Below the pieces are notes generated by a model. It was given only the letters and a program-made list of their open reading frames with translations. It did no database searches and was not told where the DNA came from. Below, in pieces: positions 50,871 through 61,109 of a stretch of 64,000 nucleotides of DNA (positions are counted from its first letter, which is position 1; every line of letters starts with the position of its first letter). Where the stretch lies: positions 4,622,649-4,686,648 of the forward strand of contig NW_025062477.1 of assembly GCF_000002995.4 (NCBI RefSeq), in the 5' to 3' direction. This DNA is from Brugia malayi (Eukaryota; Nematoda; Chromadorea; Rhabditida; Onchocercidae). Position numbers and translations under genes: made by a program.

Positions 50871-52823
50871 TTTTTTGCATCATATGAGAAAATTGTCGTT
50901 GTGATGATTTCTGAATGAGCTTAAAGACTAAATGAGCTTAAGGACAGAAAATCTAACTTAGACGAACGGGTTATTTTCTCATCAAATTAATACATAAATA
51001 TAAGAGGATTTGCTGTATGTGACATTGATTATATTGAGCAAGTAGATGTCTGCAAGAGTTTGGCGCTGTGGGAAAACCGAAAAAATTTTTATTACACTAA
51101 GTGTTTAGAATAATGCTATTGATTCATTACTATAAACCAATTGGTTATTCCTTTGTTATATCCCGTTTTTTTGAAACACTGAATTCTTTATCTAAACCTC
51201 AAATAGTAAATGTACATCAGTCTCCATTGTAAATGTTAATCTGCTAAGCCAGTCTACTTCCTACATCCTTAAAAATCTTTTCCAATCAGTTAATTAAAAA
51301 AAGAATCGGTGGCAGGTCTTCTCTTCTTCCTTTTCAACAGTACCACTTATTCCTTCGCCGTTTCAATTATTCCACTGTACATTGTATCAGTTCACATTTA
51401 CAAAGAAAATAAATCATATCTGAGTCGATCTCGCAGATAAAAAGCAAAAGGTTCAGTTCAAATTCTACAAACTTAAAGTAAATCAAGTGAACTTATCTAA
51501 CTTGAGTCATCTATTCTTTCGACCAAGAAGTTACTTCAAATTCACGACAGGCATACTTATTCGAGTGACAAAATCTATCAGTTCAGATCAAAATGCTAAG
51601 TTCTCGATATCTGAATCTGCTATAGGATTTAATTTTTTTTTTTTTTTTTATAATTTGTTTATCTCAATTATTCTGTGCTTAAGTTATTATTTTGTCGAAT
51701 ACAAATACAAATTAACGGTGTTTTTTCAACGGTATATTTTGGTTAATGAATAGTATGCATTCAATGCTGACGATATTTTGCCAAAAACAATTGTCGCGGA
51801 TTTTTAACATTTAAAATAATATAAAAGAAAAAAAAATGAATGAGAGTAGAAAATAAGGGTAGGAGGCATGTCCTATGAACCCTTTACAAAATAATGTTTA
51901 CACTTTTCCAATAAATTTTAAGTTTAAGCTGTAAACATTGTTTCCTACTTAATATTCATACCTTAATATTTTAATATTTCTACCTTTCTCCTTTTTCATT
52001 CCATTATCACTATTACCCTTCAAATCTAACAAAGAATTCATTTTGACCAGTCCCATTTTAATATTATATATATCCAATTGTCAGAATTCAACCACAAGAT
52101 TTCCATTAATTGTACCTCAATTCCTCTTTATAAAATATATTGTACTGTTGTTTCTATTGATAAAAAAATTATTCTACTTCTGTGTTATCTCAGATATTAA
52201 CATCTACATCCGAGATCAGGAAATTTCTCTCAGAATAATTTACTATAAATTATAAATGTCGAGTGAAATTTGAATCTCCAGCTTGCTAATTCCTGCAGCC
52301 TTTAATCGATTCACTTAAGATTTGTTTTGTCTTTCTATATTTAAATGAAATGTTGTTGCTTTCATGATTAACAATTGAAAAAGAAAATGAATTTATATCC
52401 ATGAATAATTTGCCTTAAATCAACGTTATCCTTTGGGAAACTGAAATAGCGTTGGTCTGTAGAACACAGATGGTCTTGTATAAATGCAGGGGGTAACGAG
52501 AAAAAAAGCTACACATAATTGATGGATATTTAATATGATAACAAAGATATTTTAGTATCCATGTAAAGGAAACTTGTAAAAAGCATAAAATATACAGCAA
52601 AGGAAATAAGATATAGCGTTCTAATGCATCCATTACCAATTATTAACCTTACCCGCTTTTTCCTAACTTTTTTTTTTCTTTTCTTTGAATGAATCAATAA
52701 CAATGAAGATTTCTTTTGACTTTCTTGATGTCAAATAGATACACTACGAACAGTCTTCTAGAACTGAATACTATGCCGCAAAGACCGCAGACAATCTTGT
52801 TCTCATGGTGGGAAACGAGAGAA
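50871..52823. other. Spacer between the two eL22 arms
   Basis: About 1.95 kb of AT-rich DNA between the convergent arms. I found no exon, tRNA or transposon end in it. It should contain the 3' flanks of both eL22 genes. Confidence 0.5.
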
Positions 52824-54258
52824 TAGGACCATGTAAACATCAACTTCCCCTTAAGCCAGAATTAATGAAGACTGGAAAATTTTTGTCTACACATAACTCT
52901 TAAACAGTGCTGTTAATGATGCCCAATTATAACCGAAACATTCGCATGTTGTATCAGACAATGTTAGCCACCGTTTATCATCATCAAAGTAATGCAAAAT
53001 CAACAGCAAAAAAAAAAAGATCAGGATTCATTGTCACTATCATCTTCATCATCCTGATTAATCTGGAAATATCTCAATTCATACGTATCTTTCGAAGAAG
53101 CCACCACTCTCAACCAGTCGCGAAGCGAATTGCGTTTCAAATACTTTTTCGTGAGGTATTTCAGATATCTCTTCGAAAATGGAACCTGAAAATATTAAAA
53201 CTGTACGTTTCAATATTAACCAATATGACATAAAAGTAATCAGCCATATAATTAGTTTTACATGACTTATTCTCAAGACGATGAAATTGATTCATAGAAC
53301 TTACCTCTGACGTAAGGATAAGCTTCGTTTTAGTAACTTCCAATCTTACACCATTCGCTGCCATTGTACCAACTTTTCCATTCACTTTGATACGCTCATT
53401 TAGAAATGTCCCCTGCAATCAAGACATCGGGTCTCACTAAGGGACAGCAATATGCATAGGAAATCAAGCATTTCCATTGCACATTTTACCCTATGCCTGA
53501 TGTCTTCAACGTACAAAAACGGTGTCGCCTTCAACTACTAATGCTCGTTGAAAATGATTACGAACTATGATAGGGAAACTCAAAAGAAGAGAAAATATTT
53601 TACATAAAAATGCAGTAACATCTCTCACAATAAACCAGAAAAAAAAATTTTTTGTGACCGTCCCGTAGACTCATCGAAGCATTTTTGGGCTGAAATGAGA
53701 TGTGCAAGACGGCTACTTCAATTTCCCTCCATCCCCCAAAGCTACAGCACTTTTATTAGAACTGTAACATCAGAAAAGATGAGGCAAGCATGACAATAAC
53801 ATCACTCCCACAAAGCTAATTTCTTAAGAAGTTTTAACAACCGAAAAAAAAAAGAAAAAAAACTCACAAAGTCGTTCACATTCATAATACCATCTTCTAC
53901 AGGATTTTTACACTCAATATTATATTTCAGCGTTTGCTTCTTCTTTTTCTTCGTCTTTCCACTATCCGATTTCTTGCTCCTTTTTGATACAGTATGCTTC
54001 TTAACTTTCGGTGCCGCTACCATTACTATAATTTTATCCCATTCTTAACTACTAAACAAACAAACTACAATCAGATCAACCCAACAAGCCAGACCCAACC
54101 TCACCAAACCAACCCAAAACACTGACACCAAACCTACACTCAGACCAACATAGGCCCAAATCGTGTGTCTCGACTCCTTATGAAAATTTGTGTTTCAGGA
54201 TAAAATTCACTTTATATTTCTAACAGAGAATGTGGTAATATTGGTAGTGTTAGGTAGT
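52824..54258 (-). repeat. Right arm of the eL22 inverted repeat
   Basis: The reverse-complement match of 49490-50870, slightly longer because of indels, chiefly an insertion in the first eL22 intron (about 53640-53745). It contains eL22 copy B. Confidence 0.9.
53021..54023 (-). CDS. rpl-22: Ribosomal protein eL22, copy B
   Basis: Three exons, 54023-53868, 53412-53305 and 53185-53021, join in phase into 142 residues. Exon 2 is identical in DNA to that of copy A over all 108 bases. The protein differs from A in the first 13 residues ([13 protein letters not shown]) and in the tail ([15 protein letters not shown]), which is nine residues shorter. Exon 3 carries a handful of silent changes. The arrangement is convergent with copy A, stop codons facing each other over 2.3 kb. 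The 5' region (TTTAGTAG then TTAAGAATGG before the ATG) aligns with that of copy A, so it too may be trans-spliced. There are no stops or frameshifts, so nothing marks it as a pseudogene. Confidence 0.96.
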
Positions 54259-55425
54259 GGTGTAATGGTGTCAGAAGAGCCAAATTGTTATATGCCAAGC
54301 TAGATTTGTATTAAATCATAAGATTAATTAATAAATCTTTCATCGAATACCATTTTGGAATTTTGCAGTTTGTTAATAAAGAATATGTGCGTTTGCTTAA
54401 TGTGTCGAAAATTGCTTCCAGTTTTATGGTTAAGATCTTCCAGTTTATAGGTTGCTATCTCTTTGTTCAGCTAACATCCTTTACTCCTTTCCAAACTTAT
54501 TTGCAGTGTCGAAAAATGATAAATTGTAAGTGTTCCAATCTGACAATCAGTCTTATCAGCAATTGATATAATGTTAACATCCAACTCTTACCTGTACAAG
54601 GAGTAAAGATCATCCGATAAAGCCTTGTTGTAAACTATCTCCACTCTGTATACTAAGGAAAGGACATGTGCAAGGTGGTTGGCTACCAGTGCTTTTCACT
54701 TTGTTCGTTTTCACCGCCCCTCCAAATCTACTTCTTCAGTTTTTCTGTGCATGAATAAGTTACAATATTTAAACAAAAGTAATTGCTTCTATTATTGTTA
54801 CTATTATTTTACACAATAAACTTTATCATTTGTTGTGTCTAAAAACATTAATTATGGCTAAATTGGATAAAACCAATTAAAATCATTTAATAATTTTGCT
54901 ATTTTATTCATTAACGACTAAACAAGAAATTTTTGACTAATTTGTTTAGACAAATGTAAAAAATAAAGAAAGAAAGAAAAAAAATGAAAAGTAACTAGAA
55001 TGATTCTTTGTTTAAAAGAATTGCAGGAGAAATAATGAAATTATACTTCTAATTGTGACACAAATGGTTGAAATTGATTGCAAGCATTGTTTGAAATTAG
55101 CAGATTATTAGATTTGAAAAAAAAAAAACAAAAACAAATTAGTATTACTCAAATTGAAATAAATAATTATAATGTAATAAATAATAAATCCTATCGTTTA
55201 CTAATTTATAAAATTGTTTAGCGTATTATTTGAACAATCAAATTTTTGTTATTAGTACTTATTCTGCTATTCACACCTTGTATTTTCTTGCATTTCAACC
55301 ACTCTTTCTTCTAATTTTATCAAAGAATTAAATACATTAAACAATACCAACTGATACTGCATGGAGACTTTGTAAAAGAGCAAGCAAAAATGACTTGAAA
55401 TTTTGTCTCAAACAAAAGTTGTCCA
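54259..55425. other. Intergenic DNA between eL22 copy B and tRNA-Asp
   Basis: AT-rich with no exon chain. It holds the distal promoter of eL22 copy B and the short T-run that ends tRNA transcription (about 55414-55417 on the minus strand). Confidence 0.45.
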
Positions 55426-55497
55426 CTCCCCGGCCGGGAATCGAACCCGGGTCTCGCACGTGACAGGCGCGGATACTCACCACTATACTACCGAGGA
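55426..55497 (-). tRNA. tRNA-Asp (anticodon GTC)
   Basis: Reading the minus strand from 55497, a 72-base cloverleaf folds without an intron. The acceptor stem TCCTCGG pairs with CCGGGGA, the D-arm contains TAGTATAGTGGT (A box), the anticodon loop reads CTGTCAC with anticodon GTC, and the T-arm contains GGTTCGATTCC (B box). The discriminator base is G, as in eukaryotic tRNA-Asp. A run of four T follows on the transcribed strand within about 12 bases, as expected for RNA polymerase III termination. All stems pair, so it looks functional. Confidence 0.95.
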
Positions 55498-56498
55498 CCA
55501 CAGGGGACTGATTTTTCAGTACTTAATATCATACATTTTAGTTTTGAATTTAGTTTTTAAAGAATTACTTTTAAATGATTGTTATTAACAAATAATCTTA
55601 TGAAAATTTCGGCTAATAGTGAAGAATCGATATTTCGTGGAGTTTAATTGACAAGTTGAAAATAAAATAAAAAAAACTATTTAGAAACGCGCGTAAGAAA
55701 TGATTAAAATTAATTTGTTTTCAAATATTTGTAGAGATATACTATATGATTGTATGCTTTAAAGAAACAAATAAACTATGAAAAATTGAAAGGCTATGCA
55801 AATTATAGCTATCATTTTAATTGTGCTTACATTTTCTTATCACTTCTGATTGAATTCAACATATTTTGATTTTTTCTTAACATCCTAATTTTAGCCTTTT
55901 CAATTCCTATAATTCAACATTTCATTTCTGCTTAGATTCCATTCACTTCAATTTTATTTTTTTCTAACGCTGCAAATTTTACTTTTATTTCGGAAGTTTT
56001 TTTTGTATAAATATAATGATAAATGAATTTATGAAAGAGGACACGGTGTAATGTAGGAAAAGATTTATTCAAACTTAAAGTAAATCATTAAATTTATTTC
56101 ATACATAGTAATAATTGCACTATGACAATGGACTCTTAACAACTACTGCATAACATTAAAATTCATTCGTCGATTAGTTTTTTTTTTTTTTTTTAGTTTG
56201 TTTTCGAACTAATAATAGGCTTTAAATAAAAAATTCTTTCCCCATTAGTCTATCATATAATAATCGATTTGCTATAAATGATACTTGAATTTTCATGAAA
56301 TTTACATAAATTAACAGTCGAGTAATCATAACTGCAAATTATGTAATTGGATAATGTAGTCGGACAACAAAAGTAGAAATTTGCAAAGAGCTAAGCTTTT
56401 TATTTTGTTTTCAGTCTATCATGCTAACTTTTCTGGTATTCTTTTTTTCCTAAAATGGATTAAAGTCTTCGTAAAAGGTAGAACAGACGTTAATATGA
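55498..56498. other. AT-rich intergenic DNA
   Basis: No exon chain or RNA gene was found between the tRNA and the next minus-strand gene. A poly-T tract lies at 56179-56194. Confidence 0.45.
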
Positions 56499-58937
56499 TT
56501 ATTCCATTTCAGATTTGGATTTTCTAATTCGAACAGCTGCAACAGCTGATTTAGCCCGTTTGCTGTGTGCGTCTCGGACTCGAGTAACGTGACGTGTAAT
56601 GGATAATTCCTGACGTAATGACTGATTTAATGGCAAGTCGGATGGGGCAAAAGAACCTTGACGTATTCGTGTTAACTCACGTGATGCACGACAGCTATCA
56701 CTTCTTCGCGTTATTTGATCTGAAAAAAAACTAGCAATTAACGTGATCAAAATATAAATTTTATTATTGTGAATGTAACATTAAACCCTATCTAATCATA
56801 AGTTAATCAACTGAAAAGGAAAATTTACACTGAAAAAAATCAAAACATTTCTTTTCATTATTTAAACAAAGGTTTGGGAATATTACCATAATCTCTTTTA
56901 TAAATTTAGATTGAAAAAATTCAAAATATTTCTTTCTATTAATTAGAAGAAAAAGATTTGAGAATATTACCATAATCACTTTTATTGTACCATTTCCTTG
57001 TACGGTGTCGAAATGATTCATGGATTATTCCAGATTCTTCGATACATTCTGATAATGTTTCATTTGTGTTTGCACGTGAAATTGGTCGTGAACCAATACC
57101 AGAATCTACCGGTGAGAAGTCAATACCATAGGTTGATACATCATCCATACCAAAATAACGATCAACATTTGCAAAATTATTTACCTATAAATATTACTGA
57201 CAAAAAATTAATAAACAAAAAATTAATAATTTATAGATTAAAATTACAATTCGATTTTCAAATTAAAAATCTAAAATTGAAAAATTATAAGTTTACAAGC
57301 TAAATTAAAGGCGAAATTAATTGAAGTAAAAAAAAAACTCAAAACTTAATTAACATTGTGCTGTAGAATGATGACTGATAGATGTCGCTAATATTGCGAA
57401 TTTATTTTTAAAACCATACATCTTCTCTTCTAAGTCAACCATATATCATATACTTTCTCACTTCAGTTTTCACCAACAGAGTTATTCTTACGATCTTATA
57501 AATGACATAACTGTGTCATCTGTCATTCGATAAAACGTAGTACAGTCACAACCAATTCCTTTCATCTCATTAGTCGATGATAAAATATGCATTCTTCCTT
57601 TTTATTACTAGTATAATCATTAAAATTATCTTGTTAAAATTCTAGTGGCTAAGTTTTATTCTTTTATTAATCATTTTATTAAAATAAAGATTTTATTATT
57701 TAAATTTGAGATGACGAGAAGAAAAGAATTAAAGGAGCTTTCGTCATAGTTGACACAATCAGGAAGAAATTATTAACAAAAAGACATGTAGAAGTGACTG
57801 ATAAACTTTTAGAAGATGACTAGTCAAGTGATAAAAATTTTGAGTAAATTAATTAAATAAGTAATTGTAAAACTTTTATTTTAATTACAAACCATTTTGG
57901 ATGTATTAGGTCGTTGTTTATAGTATGTGATAGTTTCATGCTTCTTCCTTACAATTTCATTTCCTTTTGTTTCTTTCATCTTTGCACCTACATTAAAATA
58001 TTGTCGAATATTGCTGATATAAGATAGTTTCATTTGAAATCAAAATTTTTATCTTAAAATAGAAATTTAATTATTACAAGAATGAATGATTTTCTTTTGC
58101 TGAAAAAAGTCAACTTTAAAATTTTTATAAACAATCAGAAATTATACCTGTATTGTCAGTATTCCAAAAGTAATTCATCATCACAATTAACAAATCATGG
58201 ATGAATTGGAATAAAACGATGATTATTGTCCATAAAACTGATGCAATGATTAGTGTTGATCGTGAATTTGCTGAGGAATTAGATGGAAAAGCCTTAAAAG
58301 AAAAAAAAAAGAATCTTAGCAACTAAATTAATTAATTAGAAGGTAATTTTAATATGTTGGAAAAAGAAACAAATATAAATTTCTAATATATTTGTTTCTT
58401 TTTTCTTCCGAAATTTTAAAACAAACAGTAAATTTTTAAAAGCAATATTATTCGAAAAAAATATAAAAATAGAACACAAACAGATTCATTTCTCGTTAAG
58501 TAAATTTCAAAAATTTTCAATTAAATTACAATAATTTATAAATTCGCACATGCATGCAAACTTCTTGCGCTATTTTATTTTGCCTTTTGCTATTACATCG
58601 ATTACATTCATTATTCTGAAATTCATTACCTTTTAAATAATAATAAATTCCATCGCTAATATTTTCAAAGTTAAAAATTTCATTTTCAAAGAAATATTTG
58701 ATAATAAGCAGATACAATTTTTTTTAATTTGATTATAAAGCAAAAAATTAGAATTTTTTAAAATGAAAAATTGAAAAGTGAAAAATGTCAAATTTTTCCA
58801 TTCATATTTACGAAACTAATAAAAAACTTAAAATATCCATTTAATTAATCCATTATTCAAATTAATTATTCCTTTATACAATATAACAATGCAATTAATT
58901 ATACCTTCATTTTTTTAGTCACATTTCCTTCATTCAT
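56499..58937 (-). CDS. Small single-pass membrane protein with disordered Arg/Ser-rich tail, unknown family
   Basis: Five exons, 58937-58905, 58292-58148, 57987-57893, 57184-56971 and 56719-56499, join in phase into 235 residues. The first exon encodes only 11 residues (MNEGNVTKKMK); it is the least certain, but keeps phase and ends in a GT donor. One membrane segment near residues 22-48 (TLIIASVLWTIIIVLFQFIH) follows an Asn/Ser-rich start. The remainder is polar: YGIDFSPVDSGIGSRPISRA, then HRTRKWYNKSDYDQITRRSD, and a basic end (AVAAVRIRKSKSEME). No signal peptide is present before the membrane segment, and the basic C-terminal part is probably cytosolic. Ser/Arg contexts could be kinase sites. 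I do not recognise a family. Confidence 0.65.
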
Positions 58938-59469
58938 TTATATTGCAGGAAAATATTCATACATACATATGCATATATACATAAATCTCCTTTTTTTTGC
59001 ATACTAATCACCTAAATTTAAAATTAAAATTTTAATGTAATTATCGCACATTACTGCAAATCATAAGTAACAAGCAAAAAACATAAATAAATTAATAGGA
59101 AAATGAATAAAATTTGTTTTAAAGTTTTGATTTTTGCTTTTGTCCGTTTTCTTTCTTTTTTTTTCAAAAAAAAAAAATTAAAATATAAATAATAAAATGA
59201 ATACTGATTTATTGGAAAAAAAAGAAAAACAAATATTTTCATTTCAATAAAAAACCTTTTGAAAAGAATGAAAAACGAAAACGAAGGATTAGAAGAAACT
59301 TTGACTTAATCATAATCAATCTAAATCAATCAATGACTAACATTACTAAGAAAATGCTGTAGTAGTTTGTTTGAACTTCTATTTGCCACTTTTTCATCCA
59401 AATTTTTTTTTTTAAATTTTAACTTGAAAAATGATCCTATTACCTTCTTCCTTCATCAGTCTTTCTTTC

Positions 59470-59500
<31 letters not shown>

Positions 59501-61109
59501 ATAAGAAATGCACTTATATTAATTTACACAAGTAGATAAAACTTAAAAATAATTTTAATGGCAAAAATAAAGGTTGAAGGAAATTTTAATAGCAATTATT
59601 AATATGGCAAAAACTTGAAATTACCAAAATTTTATAAAACTTATTGTTATATAATGCCATTGGAAAGCTGATAATCATGCACTGATGTCATTTTATTTTA
59701 CAATTATTATTCGTTATATAATTATCGACGTTTCATTTTCATTTTTTTTTTTTTTCGCAAACATTAAATCTATTTCTAAATAAATTTTTGCTTCTACTTT
59801 CTAAGTAAAGTTAACCAAGAGAACAAGGTAACTAATAGAAATCGGAAAAAAAAAGAATAAAGAAAAAAGTGAAACGAAAGAATTGAAATATAAACGACAA
59901 CAAAATGTTATGCCACCAATTTTTTTTTAAATTAAATATACTGAAATTAATTAATTGGGTACCATATTTTCAAGCATGTTATATATAGAATTAATTTGTA
60001 AATAAAAATTTACAATAAAGGATGATATAATTAAAGAACTGATGAAAGAGAAATTTTTAAAAATTTTAGCCAAAATGAAAGCATTGTCAAATAGCACATA
60101 ATATTTTTGTTTTTTTTTTGTCAGAAATTTATTCTAAGATTAAAAAATTAATATGTGTAGCTAATTGGTACGGAACTTTCATCCTTCTATTTTTCATCGT
60201 TTTGCCCAATACTTTAACCTATAATTCAGGTTATCTCAAATTACAATGCATTATAATGTGATATTAAATATATATATTGCATATTCCGTTACACTACTAA
60301 CCGATATTATTTGTTGTAAACTTGCTTATTTCACATTCGCATTGATTGAATTTATTTTAAAATTTCGAAAATCAATAACACAAATCCAATTTTATACCAG
60401 CAATAAAATTTCATATATATATAAAAGTAATAATTATGACCAGCAGAAAATTGAAAAACATTACTATTTATAAATGTTGCGATGAATAAGCTAACGAATT
60501 TTGATGCATGTTAGCAAGAACAGTTGTTTCAGGAAAAATAATAGTTTGAAGAATAATAGTTGCTGATTCTATTATTTAACTTATCACTCTTCTCTTTTTC
60601 ATCTTCTAAACAGTTATCGATAATGTAACATTTGTTCCATTCCGTTCAAAAAAAAAAAAAAAATCAAATTAGATGCCTAAGAAATTTGATAAATCATGAC
60701 CTACGCAACTAATTAATAAGTTTAATACAATTTCTTCAGCATCTTTCTCCACTTAGTCCTTGTCCCTACCGATCAATTATCAATATTCCGCGACAAATTC
60801 ACTTGCTACTTTAACTCATATCAACAGACTTTTTCACAATCATTTTTCACTCATTGATAATCTCAACAAAAAAGTGACAGAACCCGAATTATAAAAATGA
60901 TCACTAAAAATTATTGTTAATTCAACACATATTTCACAACTTGTTCATTTCGCTGACTTACAATTATTTTAACTTACAAATAGCTGTTATAAGATTTGAA
61001 CTCAAAAGGCAAATATTTTATACTATTCGATTCAGTGCATGTTACAAATTTCAGTTGATAAATATTATATATCACTTTATTTTAGTGATATAGCAGATGC
61101 AAACAGTTA
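58938..61109. other. Intergenic AT-rich DNA with a CT microsatellite
   Basis: Between two minus-strand genes. No exon chain was found. It holds a (CT)n tract at about 59471-59495, poly-T at 59741-59755 and a poly-A run at 60648-60663. Confidence 0.5.
59471..59495. repeat. (CT)n dinucleotide repeat
   Basis: About twelve CT units in a row within intergenic DNA. On the minus strand, which carries the neighbouring genes, it reads GA. Confidence 0.9.

Noticed and set aside
52415..52639. Hydrophobic minus-strand open frame in the eL22 spacer
   Set aside because: AT-rich translation with no homology pattern or splice signals.
53021..54023. eL22 copy B as a processed pseudogene
   Set aside because: It keeps both introns, has no stops or frameshifts, and its flanks are homologous to copy A.
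55403..55588. Open frame reading AGNRTRVSHVTGADTHH
   Set aside because: It is the antisense translation of the tRNA-Asp gene, a well-known annotation artefact.
58526..58717. Minus-strand open frame with CNRCNSKRQNK-like segment
   Set aside because: It lies in an intron of the small membrane-protein model, and no splice chain connects it to the neighbours in phase.
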